Shown: positions 43,528 through 52,457 of the stretch, one piece after another
Numbering within the stretch: the stretch's first letter is position 1
Layout: the number at the start of each line of letters is the position of its first letter
Program-made: the position numbers and the translations under genes
Assembly: GCA_902618015.1 (NCBI GenBank)
Contig: CACMYX010000001.1
Coordinates: forward strand, 186,001 to 250,000
From: an uncultured Alphaproteobacteria bacterium
GTDB taxonomy: Bacteria; Pseudomonadota; Alphaproteobacteria; HIMB59; GCA-002718135
DNA: 64,000 nt
Direction: 5' to 3'
The notes under the pieces: generated by a model
Databases searched by the model: none
Told to the model about the DNA's origin: nothing
What the model saw: the letters and a program-made list of their open reading frames with translations, nothing else

Positions 43528-44088
43528 ATGAATGAAAGAGCTAAAGCGATCTTAGAATTTTGTTTTATCAAAACTCAACTTGAACAATGGTTTCAAAAAA
43601 GTGAAAAATTTGACAAAATTTTGAAGAATAATTTTATGACTGATTATATGAAAGCGATAAATAATGAATATGATAGCTGGTCTAATAATCCAGAAGAATG
43701 TGTTGCGCTAATTATGTTGCTTGATCAATTATCAAGGAATTTTTTTAGAAATAGTTCAAAAGCGTATGGTCAAGATGCTAAGTGCATATCAATAGTAAGA
43801 AATGCAATAAGTAAAAGATTTTTAGAAAAATTAAGTAATGACAAAATTCATTTTTTATTATTACCTTTAATTCATAGTGAAGATATGGATGATCATATTC
43901 TTGGACATAAACTAGTTGATCAATACTTAAATAAACATACAGAATTCGATAATATAAAAAAAGCTTGGAATTATCATACTGTAGCGATTAAAAAGTTTGG
44001 AAGATATCCTCATAGAAATAAGATATTAAAGAGAGAAAGCACAATAGAAGAAATAGATTTCTTAAAACAACCTAATACTTCTTGGTAG
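43528..44088 (+). CDS. DUF924 family protein
   Basis: A 186-aa all-helical protein of the DUF924 (TPR-like) family of unknown function. Typical segments are QWFQKSEKFDKILKNNF near the N-terminus, ALIMLLDQLSRNFFRNSSKAYGQD near 70 and FGRYPHRNKIL near 160. The ATG at 43528 (MNERAKAILEF) was chosen; an in-frame TTG at 43495 would add 11 residues and abut the divergent glycosylase start. Confidence 0.85.
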   Translation: MNERAKAILEFCFIKTQLEQWFQKSEKFDKILKNNFMTDYMKAINNEYDSWSNNPEECVALIMLLDQLSRNFFRNSSKAYGQDAKCISIVRNAISKRFLEKLSNDKIHFLLLPLIHSEDMDDHILGHKLVDQYLNKHTEFDNIKKAWNYHTVAIKKFGRYPHRNKILKRESTIEEIDFLKQPNTSW

Positions 44089-44097
44089 TTGTTTAAA

Positions 44098-44937
44098 TTA
44101 TTTTTGTTCTACTCCAGTTAGTGCACTAACAAATTGTTTCTGAAACATATAAATAAATACTAAAGGAAGAAATCCTGCAATTGAGGATGCAGCAAATTGC
44201 TGATTCCATATCATTTCATATTCAGTTGAAAATCTTCCAAGTGTAACTTGAATAAGATGAAGCTCAGGTGAAGGCGCTGCTATTAAGGGCCAAAGGTAAG
44301 ATTCCCATTGAAAGACAAATAGAAGTAATCCAGCTCCAAGAGTGACTGGTACTGAAAGAGGAAGACAAATTCTCCAAAATACACCAAACCAACTTAATCC
44401 ATCAACTCTTGCCGCCTCAATAAGCTCTTTTGGAATACCTAAAAAAAATTGTCGATATAAGAAAATAATTAATCCATTTGCTAACATAGGAATTATTAAT
44501 GCATAGAAAGTATCAAACCATCCTATTTGCCTCATCATTTTAAACAAAGGAATTGCAATTGCATCCGCTGGTACTGCAAAAGATAGAAGAACAAAGCCAA
44601 AAATTATATTATCACCTTTAAATCTAAATTGCGCGAATGCAAACCCGGCCATGGAGTTAATTAATAAACCACCAGCAACAGAGGTTATAGAAACAAAAAA
44701 AGTGTTTAACATCGATCGACCAAAATCATTTTCAAATATTGCAAAATATGAATCTAATGAAAATCCTGGAAGGAATGCTTTATAGCTTATAGGAGCAAGA
44801 TCTCTAAAAATTTCAGAGTTACTTTTAAATGAAGCTGCTACTCCCCACCAAAAAGGGAGAATAGTTATAATTAATCCAATAAAGATAATTAAGTACCATA
44901 AATAAACAGACCATTGTCTTTTAAAATGCATTATCAT
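44098..44937 (-). CDS. ABC transporter permease, sugar type (MalG-like)
   Basis: Inner-membrane permease of a carbohydrate-type (CUT1) ABC importer, 279 aa with six helices. The EAA loop that docks the ATPase reads EAARVDGLSWFGVFWRICLP near 178-197. NSMAGFAFAQFRFKG and QWESYLWPLIAAPSPEL are typical of MalG-like partners. Its start overlaps the stop of the other permease by 4 bases. No ATPase gene is found in this cluster. Confidence 0.9.
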   Translation of the reverse strand: MIMHFKRQWSVYLWYLIIFIGLIITILPFWWGVAASFKSNSEIFRDLAPISYKAFLPGFSLDSYFAIFENDFGRSMLNTFFVSITSVAGGLLINSMAGFAFAQFRFKGDNIIFGFVLLSFAVPADAIAIPLFKMMRQIGWFDTFYALIIPMLANGLIIFLYRQFFLGIPKELIEAARVDGLSWFGVFWRICLPLSVPVTLGAGLLLFVFQWESYLWPLIAAPSPELHLIQVTLGRFSTEYEMIWNQQFAASSIAGFLPLVFIYMFQKQFVSALTGVEQK

Positions 44938-45827
44938 TTGACTTTTATTCCTTCATTTTTTTCACTTAAAAATAATAGCTGAAGACCTATAACTATAAGA
45001 GTTATAACAGTTAGAATAGTTATGATTGAAAGAGATCTTCCCCAATCTTGATAATAAAATCCACTTCTGTAACCTTCATAAATTAAAACATTAGTTGATT
45101 GTAATGGACCACCTTTAGTTAAAATAATCATGGGCACCATTAAAACAAAATTAGCTGCTGTATCTGCTACGAAAACAAAAAGTATTGTTCTTTTTAATTG
45201 TGGGATCGTAACATATCTAAATTTTTGAAAAGGTGTTGCGCCATCAATCTCTGCAGCCTCGTAGTATTGTTTAGGAATATCCTCCAGTCCTGCCAATAAA
45301 AACAGCATCCAAAACGCTACACCTTTCCAAGTAGCAATTGCAATTATGCACCATAAGGCTTGATTTTCATTAACCAAGAAAGGTTGTGGAGGAATTCCAA
45401 AAACTCCAATTAGACCATTAATTAATCCTTGGTTTGGATCTAGCATTAGACCCCAGATAATTGTAGCGATAGGAAGTGCTATCCCAATTGGTAATAGATA
45501 GAGTGATCTAATAATTCTAATAAATTTTGATTTCCTCATCAATAATAATGCTAATCCCAATGACATAGCTATTTGAAGAGGGTTAATAATAATTGTTAAA
45601 AAAGCAGTTATTTCTAAAGATTTCCAAAATATTTTATCGTCAAATAAATATTGATAATTTTCAAACCAAACAAAAATTCTTTTTTCAGCACCACCACTAA
45701 AGCTAGTGTAGATAAGGCTTTCCCAGAAGCCAATAAAAATAGGGTAAAGTTTAAAAGCAATAGTTCCAATAAGAGCTGGTGCTAAAAACAGGTATGGAAC
45801 CATCCATTGTCTTTTAAAAAAATTCAT
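44934..45827 (-). CDS. ABC transporter permease, sugar type (MalF-like)
   Basis: Second permease of the importer, 297 aa with six helices. The EAA loop reads YEAAEIDGATPFQKFRYVTI, ending at the Pro-Gln-Leu near residue 212. The ANFVLMVPMIILTKGGPLQS segment is typical of CUT1 permeases. It is separated from the upstream binding-protein gene by 52 bases holding a strong hairpin, and is coupled to the next permease by ATGA. Confidence 0.9.
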   Translation of the reverse strand: MNFFKRQWMVPYLFLAPALIGTIAFKLYPIFIGFWESLIYTSFSGGAEKRIFVWFENYQYLFDDKIFWKSLEITAFLTIIINPLQIAMSLGLALLLMRKSKFIRIIRSLYLLPIGIALPIATIIWGLMLDPNQGLINGLIGVFGIPPQPFLVNENQALWCIIAIATWKGVAFWMLFLLAGLEDIPKQYYEAAEIDGATPFQKFRYVTIPQLKRTILFVFVADTAANFVLMVPMIILTKGGPLQSTNVLIYEGYRSGFYYQDWGRSLSIITILTVITLIVIGLQLLFLSEKNEGIKVK

Positions 45828-45843
45828 ACTTTAAGATAAAAGA

Positions 45844-45869
45844 TATCACGCGGTAAAAACCGCGTGATA
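45844..45869 (-). repeat. Intercistronic hairpin between binding-protein and permease genes
   Basis: TATCACGCGGT and ACCGCGTGATA form a perfect 11-bp stem with an AAAA loop (TTTT on the minus strand). It is the most stable GC-containing hairpin noticed between genes here and lies between the binding-protein stop and the permease start. Hairpins at this place in ABC importer operons (for example malE-malF) protect upstream mRNA or cause partial termination, so the binding protein is made in excess. Confidence 0.7.
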
Positions 45870-45879
45870 AAAATATACA

Positions 45880-47139
45880 TTACTTATAACGTCTCATAGA
45901 AGATTCAATTCTAGACTCAGCATCTGCTAAAACAGAAGCTGGATCACCACCATTTCTTATATCTTCGAAACTAGTATTAACTATTTCTTCAAACTCTAAG
46001 AAACCAGGTGTTCTTCCTCTAGTAGCGCAATGATTTGCTGACTCATATGTAGCTAAGTTCATAACAATTCCAGGGAAGTTGTTGAATTTTGGATCCTCAG
46101 CAACATGAAGTATTGCAGAGTTATGTGCTGGTAAAGAATTATGTTCTTCAACATAATGAATTGCTACTTCTGGGCTTGCAGTCAAATATCTAACAAGCTT
46201 AGCAGCATCATCTTTCTGTTTTGAATAATTCCAAACACCTATGTGCCAACTATTACAACCAGTTACAACTTTTCCACCTTCAAAATAAGGATGTAGAGCT
46301 ACACCATAATTAAGATCTGTATCAGCCCATCTTCCATTATTCCAAGATCCACCAACAAATATTCCAATTTTACCTAAACCAAATAACTCATGAGTTTGGT
46401 CAGGTCCTACTCCTTTTGGAGAAATATTAGAAGTGTTGTGGATGTCATAATAAAACTGACCAGCTTTCATCCATCCATCATTTGTTAGACAGCCCTTAAC
46501 AGATAGTCCGCCCTCACAAACTCCAGATCCACCACCAGCTGATTCAGGTAGTGCTTGTAATTGATAGTATCTACTAATTTGATCAAAGATAAAACCATGA
46601 ACGCCATTAGCTTCATCAGTTATTTTTTTTGCACAATCAACTATTTCCTCCCAAGTTACTCTTTCTGCTTCAATCATTGAAGGTTCAGCACAACCTGCTT
46701 TAGCAAGTAAATCTTTATTGTAATAAGTTAGCTGACCAGAGTTGTTAAGAGGAGGGGCATACATTTCTCCATTCCATGATGCTGCAGCAATACCAGCAGG
46801 AGCGAATATAGCATTAACACTAGTGTCTGCAAAATACTGATCCATAGGCCCTATCATACCTCTTACTGCATAAGAGGGGACTAATGGTGCATCAACAAAT
46901 ATTACATCAACATCATCAGCTTGTGCATTTCCTCTTACTTCAATAGTTGCCAGTAAATCTCTAAATGGAAATGTTTGGATATTTACCTCAATACCTGTTT
47001 CTTTTTCAAACGCTTCGACAAAAGGTGTAAGAGGTTCTTCAGCCCACGTTCCAATAAGAAAGTTAATTTCCGCTTTTGCACTAGTAACAATGTTACTAAA
47101 TAAAAATATAGTGCATAAGCTTGCTAATATTTTTTTCAT
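45880..47139 (-). CDS. ABC transporter extracellular solute-binding protein (family 1)
   Basis: A 419-aa periplasmic binding protein. The signal peptide (residues 1-23, cleavage near AKAE) is followed by NFLIGTWAEEPLTPFVEAF and the family-1 (MalE-like) signature region PAVYAVRG-type sequence VIFVDAPLVPSYAVRGMIGP near 78-97. PLNNSGQLTYYNKDLLAKAG and PKGVGPDQTHELFGLGKIGI fit sugar binders. A strong ribosome-binding site (GGGAGGAT) precedes the ATG. The ligand is not predictable by eye; carbohydrates, nucleosides or methylthioribose-like sugars are possible. Confidence 0.88.
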   Translation of the reverse strand: MKKILASLCTIFLFSNIVTSAKAEINFLIGTWAEEPLTPFVEAFEKETGIEVNIQTFPFRDLLATIEVRGNAQADDVDVIFVDAPLVPSYAVRGMIGPMDQYFADTSVNAIFAPAGIAAASWNGEMYAPPLNNSGQLTYYNKDLLAKAGCAEPSMIEAERVTWEEIVDCAKKITDEANGVHGFIFDQISRYYQLQALPESAGGGSGVCEGGLSVKGCLTNDGWMKAGQFYYDIHNTSNISPKGVGPDQTHELFGLGKIGIFVGGSWNNGRWADTDLNYGVALHPYFEGGKVVTGCNSWHIGVWNYSKQKDDAAKLVRYLTASPEVAIHYVEEHNSLPAHNSAILHVAEDPKFNNFPGIVMNLATYESANHCATRGRTPGFLEFEEIVNTSFEDIRNGGDPASVLADAESRIESSMRRYK

Positions 47140-47225
47140 TTTATCCTCCCAGATAATTTATTTAAATATTATTACCAAATTATGGAACAACAAGGATATT
47201 AATTTTATCAACTTTGTGATGACAA

Positions 47226-47241
47226 TTAGTCATACGACTAA
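47226..47241. promoter_or_regulatory. Operator-like palindrome in divergent ABC/nucleoside hydrolase region
   Basis: TTAGTC-ATAC-GACTAA is a perfect 6-bp inverted repeat with a 4-base centre, lying in the 203-base gap between the divergent binding-protein and nucleoside hydrolase genes. It contains T-N-GT-N3-AC-N-A in both orientations, the pattern of FadR-subfamily GntR repressor sites. No regulator gene is present nearby. Confidence 0.45.
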
Positions 47242-47312
47242 ATAATTTGTTCTATACAAGCATCTTTTAAAACAAGAATAAATTAGTTTTTAAATAAATA
47301 TTGATATTAATA

Positions 47313-47331
47313 ATTATCAAATACTGATAAT
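47313..47331. promoter_or_regulatory. Inverted repeat just upstream of nucleoside hydrolase
   Basis: ATTATCA-AATAC-TGATAAT is a perfect 7-bp inverted repeat ending 11 bases before the chosen ATG at 47343. An overlapping repeat, TTGATA/TATCAA, begins at 47301. Either could be an operator, or the stem could mask the start site in mRNA. Confidence 0.4.
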
Positions 47332-47342
47332 ATTTGAAAATA

Positions 47343-48287
47343 ATGGGACACTTTGAGAAATCATTTTACCACGAAAGAGACGATACAAATATTTTGACAC
47401 TACTAAAGCCTAGGAAAGGAAAAGTAAGGGCTGTGTTAGATACAGACACTTATAATGAAATAGACGATCAGTTTGCACTTGTGCAAATGATGCTTTCACC
47501 GAACAGAATTAAAGTTGAAGCTATATATCCAGCTCCCTTCTCAATGAATGATAGATCAGATCATCCAGGTAAAGGTATGGAATTAAGCTATGATGAAATA
47601 CTAAGATGCCTTGAAAGAATTAATATTTCACCGGAAGGATTAGTCCATAAAGGTGTAACAGAGTACATTGGTGCTAAAAAAGAATCCATTGATGCACCAG
47701 CGGTTGATGACTTAATTAATAAAGCTAATGCAGGAAGTAAAGAAGATCCGCTCTATGTAATTGCTATAGGAGCAATCAGTAACGTATCCTCAGCTTTACT
47801 AAAAGCTCCGGAGATAAAAGATAAAATTGTTGTTGTTTGGCTTGGAGGAAATGCTTTGTATTGGCCTCATTCATATGACTATAATTTAAAACAAGACGTA
47901 GGTGGCACTCAAGTTTTATTTGATTGTGGTGTGCCTTTAGTAATGGTTCCATGTGCAGGAGTTACAACACATCTGACCTCAACTGTACCTGAAGTAGAAA
48001 AGTATATAGAACCTCATGGCGAAATAGGGAAATTTTTAGCAATGAGATTTAAAGAGTATAGTGATGATCATAAATGTTGGTCAAAAGAATTATGGGATAT
48101 GGCTGCAGTAGCTTGGGTTTTAGATGAAAAATGGACTCCAACGAATCTAATCCCCTCTCCTGTACTATCTGATAACATGACCTGGAGTGTTGATCAAAGA
48201 AGACATCCAATTAAAATTGTATCTATGTTAAACCGAGACGCAATTTTAAAAGATTTTGTAGAAAAGTTAGAAAAATTTAATAGCTAG
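47343..48287 (+). CDS. Inosine/uridine-preferring nucleoside hydrolase family protein
   Basis: Hydrolyses N-glycosidic bonds of nucleosides. The 314-aa protein has the calcium-binding Asp motif as VLDTDTYNEIDDQFAL (D33, D35, D41, D42), a variant of the usual DTDPGxDD. VIAIGAISNVSSAL near 146, WLGGNALYWPH near 167 and the later acidic residue in SKELWDMAAVAWVLD near 240 complete the pattern. The ATG at 47343 was chosen; a TTG at 47334 would add 3 residues. It is divergent from the importer and converges exactly on mtnK, suggesting a role with both. Confidence 0.87.
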   Translation: MGHFEKSFYHERDDTNILTLLKPRKGKVRAVLDTDTYNEIDDQFALVQMMLSPNRIKVEAIYPAPFSMNDRSDHPGKGMELSYDEILRCLERINISPEGLVHKGVTEYIGAKKESIDAPAVDDLINKANAGSKEDPLYVIAIGAISNVSSALLKAPEIKDKIVVVWLGGNALYWPHSYDYNLKQDVGGTQVLFDCGVPLVMVPCAGVTTHLTSTVPEVEKYIEPHGEIGKFLAMRFKEYSDDHKCWSKELWDMAAVAWVLDEKWTPTNLIPSPVLSDNMTWSVDQRRHPIKIVSMLNRDAILKDFVEKLEKFNS

Positions 48288-49562
48288 TTATAATTTCACT
48301 TTCATATTTTCGTTTATCTTTGCTAATCTGATTAAGTCATTAATAGATTTAAAAGAATGTGTGTTTTTTAGCATTTCAATTGCAAGACTAGATGCTTTAT
48401 ATTCACAATCTGCTCTAACTTTTGTATTTTCGATCCATTCAAAATCTATGTTGTGAGCAAAACCATAAATTCTTCGAATTATTTTAGCACCTGCATACGA
48501 AATAGTTTCCTCAAAAAGATTTTGCATATAAACTTTTTTTTCTATAATCATTTTTTTGCTATTTTTTTTAAAAAGTACTTTTGGGTATCCATCACCATGA
48601 TTTTCATTTTCCCATAATTTTAAAAATTTCTTTTCGAATTTAATCCAAATAGTTTTAATTGTTTCAAGCAACCATTTCTTATATTTTTTTCTTTCATCAA
48701 TTTTTTTTTCGTGACCAGTTTGAGAGAAATAACTCATTAATAAATTTGCAATTAGTGCACCACTATCGAATCCCATTGGTCCATAAAAAGCAAATTCTGG
48801 ATCAATTACCTTTGTGTCATTTTTTGTAACCATAATTGAGCCTGTATGAAGATCTCCATGTAAAAGAGCATCAGTGTTTTTCATAAATTTCAATTTTAAA
48901 CGACTTATAGCAATTTTTAATTTCTCATCATTTTCTATCTTTTTCTTCATTTTATTTAAATAAGGTTTAGTCCATCTATTGTTCTTGTTTACTGAATATG
49001 GATCAGTAAATATCAAGTCCTCTGTAATTTTACAAAGCTCAGTATTTAAAATAAATTTTGAAATTAAATTTTTTTTTGATGTTGCTGTTAAATAAAGGTC
49101 AGATGTGTAAAATAAAGTTTTTGATAAATACGTTGAAATTGATTCTGCGAAACTATTATATGTTATTCCTTTTATTAGTCCATGTCTCATAATTATATGT
49201 GGAGATAATTTTTCCATAGTTATAGTCCGTAAGACTTCGTCATAATCGTATATTTTTGGAAAATGATTTTTTACATATTTTTTGTGAGTATTAAAATATT
49301 CATGCTCATAATATGACCGTTTTAGAGTGAGGGGCCAATCTTTCAAAACCCTTAAATAAGGTAGAGGTTGTTTTAAGCAAATCGAATTAAATTTGTTTTC
49401 AATAAAAAAAACTAAATTCAAGTTACCATCGCCTACTTCTTTAACCACTAAGTTGGAAGTATTCTTAAAAAGTTTTTTTAAATTTTTTTTAGAGATAATA
49501 AATTCTTTTAGTTCATTTAATTTTAATGGTTTATATTTATTTGGTTTGAATTTGGTTAGCAT
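48288..49562 (-). CDS. mtnK: S-methyl-5-thioribose kinase
   Basis: Phosphorylates methylthioribose at C1 in the methionine salvage pathway. The 424-aa protein has the phosphotransferase-family ATP loop VKEVGDGNLNLVFFI near residues 41-55, ICLKQPLPYLRVL near 72-84 (KQ lysine and MtnK-specific segment), the catalytic loop DALLHGDLHTGSIMV near 230 and the metal-binding DPEFAFYGPMGFDSGALIAN near 253. These are distinctive of MtnK rather than generic aminoglycoside kinases. No mtnA follows. It ends one base from the nucleoside hydrolase stop on the other strand. Confidence 0.88.
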   Translation of the reverse strand: MLTKFKPNKYKPLKLNELKEFIISKKNLKKLFKNTSNLVVKEVGDGNLNLVFFIENKFNSICLKQPLPYLRVLKDWPLTLKRSYYEHEYFNTHKKYVKNHFPKIYDYDEVLRTITMEKLSPHIIMRHGLIKGITYNSFAESISTYLSKTLFYTSDLYLTATSKKNLISKFILNTELCKITEDLIFTDPYSVNKNNRWTKPYLNKMKKKIENDEKLKIAISRLKLKFMKNTDALLHGDLHTGSIMVTKNDTKVIDPEFAFYGPMGFDSGALIANLLMSYFSQTGHEKKIDERKKYKKWLLETIKTIWIKFEKKFLKLWENENHGDGYPKVLFKKNSKKMIIEKKVYMQNLFEETISYAGAKIIRRIYGFAHNIDFEWIENTKVRADCEYKASSLAIEMLKNTHSFKSINDLIRLAKINENMKVKL

Positions 49563-49615
49563 AGTGATTTATATCAACAAAAGACTTAAAATAGAATAAA
49601 TAGTAAAAATTAAAA

Positions 49616-49690
49616 GGTCTCGTGGTGAAATGGATATCACACGTGTCTTCGGAACATGGGTTTGGGGTTCGAGTCCCTACGAGACCGCCA
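49616..49690 (+). tRNA. tRNA-Arg (anticodon TCG)
   Basis: A complete 75-nt cloverleaf with encoded CCA. The acceptor stem GGTCTCG pairs with CGAGACC. The D arm is GTGA/TCAC, the anticodon stem CGTGT/ACATG, and the loop CTTCGGA places TCG at 49649-49651. The T arm TGGGG/CCCTA has the TTCGAGT loop. The discriminator base is G. Anticodon UCG reads CGA and other CGN codons by wobble. It lies 53 bases from mtnK (divergent) and 1 base from the asd stop (convergent). Confidence 0.95.
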
Positions 49691-49691
49691 A

Positions 49692-50735
49692 TTAGATAGT
49701 TATTTTTTCAGAGTACTTTGAAATTACTAACTCAGCAATTTGAACAGCATTAAGTGCTGCTCCCTTGCGTAAATTATCTGAAACCACCCATAGATTCAAA
49801 CCATTATCTATAGATTGATCATTTCTTATTCTGCTAATATAAACTTTATCTTCACCTGCAATTTCTACTGGAGTCACATAACCTTCATCTTTTCGATGAT
49901 CAATTACTGAAATACCTTGAGAATTAGATAATATTTCACTAGCTTCTTTTTCATCTAATGGTGAATCAAACTCTATATTTACAGCTTCTGAATGTCCGAT
50001 AAATACAGCTGTTCTAACGCAAGTTGCTGAAACATTAATTCCCTGGTCTAGAATTTTTTTTGTTTCATCAATCATTTTTTGCTCCTCTTCAGTGTTACCA
50101 TTTTCTAAAAAAGCACCAATATGTGGAATAGCATTAAAGGCTATTTGTTTTGTGAATTTTTCTTTTTTTAATTCTTGATTTGCATAAACTTTTTGTGTCT
50201 GATTAAATAATTCATCCATACCTATTTTACCAGCTCCAGATACAGCTTGATAAGTTGATACAACGACTCTGTTTATAATCGCTTTTTCATGGAGTGGTTT
50301 TAATGCAACAACCATTTGTATTGTTGAACAATTAGGATTTGAAATAATATTAGTTCTATTTTCATCATCAAAAAATTCGTCAAGAGCATTAGCATTTACT
50401 TCAGGAACGATTAAAGGAATATTTTGTTGCATTCGAAAGTGAGAGGTATTGTCTATAACAATACATCCCGCTTTAGCTGCTTTTGGAGCATATTCTGCAG
50501 AAATTTTACCACCAGGAGAAAATAAACCAATGTGTGCTTTTGAAAAATCAAATTCTGATAAGTCTTCTACAACAATTTCTTTATCTTTAAACTCTACTTT
50601 TTTGCCTTTTGATTTTGATGATGCGAGCAAATATAAATTGTCTATTGGAAAATCCCTTTGCTCTAATATTTGGACTATTTCTGTTCCTACAGCACCTGTT
50701 GCTCCTGCTACTACTATATTATATTTTTGAGTCAT
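49692..50735 (-). CDS. asd: Aspartate-semialdehyde dehydrogenase
   Basis: Reduces aspartyl phosphate to aspartate semialdehyde, the branch point to lysine, methionine and threonine. The 347-aa protein has the NADP motif VAGATGAVGTEIVQIL near residue 7 and the catalytic cysteine in SNPNCSTIQMV near 133. The histidine/arginine active-site segments AFNAIPHIGAFLENG near 198 and CVRTAVFIGHSEAVNIEF near 237 are intact. It is the last gene of the run rplS-leuCDB-asd and abuts leuB. Confidence 0.96.
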   Translation of the reverse strand: MTQKYNIVVAGATGAVGTEIVQILEQRDFPIDNLYLLASSKSKGKKVEFKDKEIVVEDLSEFDFSKAHIGLFSPGGKISAEYAPKAAKAGCIVIDNTSHFRMQQNIPLIVPEVNANALDEFFDDENRTNIISNPNCSTIQMVVALKPLHEKAIINRVVVSTYQAVSGAGKIGMDELFNQTQKVYANQELKKEKFTKQIAFNAIPHIGAFLENGNTEEEQKMIDETKKILDQGINVSATCVRTAVFIGHSEAVNIEFDSPLDEKEASEILSNSQGISVIDHRKDEGYVTPVEIAGEDKVYISRIRNDQSIDNGLNLWVVSDNLRKGAALNAVQIAELVISKYSEKITI

Positions 50736-51848
50736 TTAATTTCCAGATAGGATTTTTAATTCTTCAATAACAGCATTGCCCATCTCTTGAGTAGAGATAA
50801 TTTTTTGTGCTCCGTCTTTTATATCAGCTGTTCTTAAACCTTTTAGTAGTACATTCTGTACAGCTTTCTCAACCATTTGACTATCTTCTTGCATATCAAA
50901 ACTGTATTTCAACATCATAGCAAAGCTCATAATCATTGCTAAAGGATTTGCTTTAGATTGACCAGCTATATCTGGTGCACTACCATGCACGGGCTCATAC
51001 ATTGCTGCTCTAGTTCCATTTTCTTTAACTGGTCCAAGAGCTGCTGAAGGAAGCATTCCTAAAGATCCTGTTAGCATAGCTGCAGTATCGCTTAAAAGAT
51101 CACCAAATAAATTATCTGTAAGTATGACATCGAATTGTTTTGGATAACGAACTAATTGCATTGCACAATTATCTGCAAGCATATGTTCTAAATTAACATC
51201 AGAATATTCCTTTTTGTGTAAATCTGTTACAGTTTGTTTCCAAAATAAACCTGTTTCCATTACATTTGATTTTTCTACTGATGTAACTTTATTATTTCGC
51301 AATTTTGCTAAATCAAATGCCACTCGTGAAACTCTGTTAACTTCTGACGTGGTATAAAGTTGAGTATCAACTGCCTTACTTTCAGTCTCACTAATTTTTG
51401 ATATACCTCTTGGTTGTCCAAAATATACACCACTTGTTAATTCTCTAATTATCAAAATATCTAATCCTTTTACAAGATCAGATTTTAAAGATGATGAATC
51501 TGAAAGAGCATCTAAAACAACAGCTGGTCTTAGATTGGCAAAAAGATCTAGATCTTTTCTTAATCTTAATAAGGCAGCTTCAGGTCTTTTATCTCTTTCT
51601 ACATTATCCCATTTAGCACCTCCTACCGCACCAAATAATACCGCATCACAATCCATAGCTATTTGCATAGTTTCATCACTTATAGAATTACCTTCTTTAT
51701 CGTAAGCTGTGCCTCCAACTAATCTTTCAGAAATATCAAAAGATAAAGATTTAGTTTTTTCCATCCAATCAATGATTTTTAATACCTCAGCCATAACTTC
51801 ATTGCCAATTCCATCACCAGGTAAAATTAAAATTTTTTTATTACTCAT
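50736..51848 (-). CDS. leuB: 3-isopropylmalate dehydrogenase
   Basis: NAD-dependent oxidative decarboxylation in leucine synthesis. The 370-aa protein opens [20 protein letters not shown] and has the substrate loop [16 protein letters not shown] near 96, [14 protein letters not shown] near 133 and the metal/NAD segment [20 protein letters not shown] near 238. [20 protein letters not shown] near 277 confirms the IPMDH type over isocitrate dehydrogenase. It lies 6 bases after leuD. Confidence 0.97.
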   Translation of the reverse strand: MSNKKILILPGDGIGNEVMAEVLKIIDWMEKTKSLSFDISERLVGGTAYDKEGNSISDETMQIAMDCDAVLFGAVGGAKWDNVERDKRPEAALLRLRKDLDLFANLRPAVVLDALSDSSSLKSDLVKGLDILIIRELTSGVYFGQPRGISKISETESKAVDTQLYTTSEVNRVSRVAFDLAKLRNNKVTSVEKSNVMETGLFWKQTVTDLHKKEYSDVNLEHMLADNCAMQLVRYPKQFDVILTDNLFGDLLSDTAAMLTGSLGMLPSAALGPVKENGTRAAMYEPVHGSAPDIAGQSKANPLAMIMSFAMMLKYSFDMQEDSQMVEKAVQNVLLKGLRTADIKDGAQKIISTQEMGNAVIEELKILSGN

Positions 51849-51854
51849 TTTTGA

Positions 51855-52457
51855 CTACACTATCCAAGGTTGGATACTGTGTATTTTTTCTTCGTGAACA
51901 TCAATTTTTTTATTTTTTTGGAGCGTCAAACCAATATCATCCAAACCCTCTAGCAAACATTTTTTTCGAAATGCATCAATTTCAAATTCTATTGTTTTAT
52001 CATTTTGATAAGTGATTTTTTGATTTTCTAAATCAACTGAAACATCATTTTTAATTTCTGCTTCGTTCATTAATATATCTACCTTTTGTTGATCTAACTT
52101 AATTGGCAGTATTCCATTTTTAAAACAATTATTATAGAAAATATCTGCGAAGCTTGGTGCAATTATTGACTTAAAACCAAAATCTAAAAGTGACCATGGT
52201 GCATGCTCTCTACTTGATCCACAACCAAAATTTGCCCCAGCAATTAAAATTTTTGAAGTTTTATAAGGGTCCCAGTTAAGAACAAAATCATTCTTTATGT
52301 TACCTTGAATATCGTATCTTAATTCATGAAATAAGTTTTTTCCTAAACCAGATCTCTTTATTGTTTTCAAAAATTGTTTTGGAATAATCATATCGGTATC
52401 GACATTAATCATTGGTAGTGGTGCAGGGATACCAATTATTGTTTTAAATGATTCCAT
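51855..52457 (-). CDS. leuD: 3-isopropylmalate dehydratase small subunit
   Basis: Small subunit of isopropylmalate isomerase. The 200-aa protein has the swivel-domain features [19 protein letters not shown] near 13, [18 protein letters not shown] near 71 and [17 protein letters not shown] near 102. It follows leuC with no gap. Length fits the proteobacterial two-subunit type. Confidence 0.96.
   Translation of the reverse strand: MESFKTIIGIPAPLPMINVDTDMIIPKQFLKTIKRSGLGKNLFHELRYDIQGNIKNDFVLNWDPYKTSKILIAGANFGCGSSREHAPWSLLDFGFKSIIAPSFADIFYNNCFKNGILPIKLDQQKVDILMNEAEIKNDVSVDLENQKITYQNDKTIEFEIDAFRKKCLLEGLDDIGLTLQKNKKIDVHEEKIHSIQPWIV

Noticed and set aside
48288..49562. Aminoglycoside phosphotransferase / antibiotic resistance
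   Set aside because: The kinase fold is shared, but GDGNLNLVF, LHGDLHTGSIMV and DPEFAFYGPMGFD are distinctive of methylthioribose kinase.
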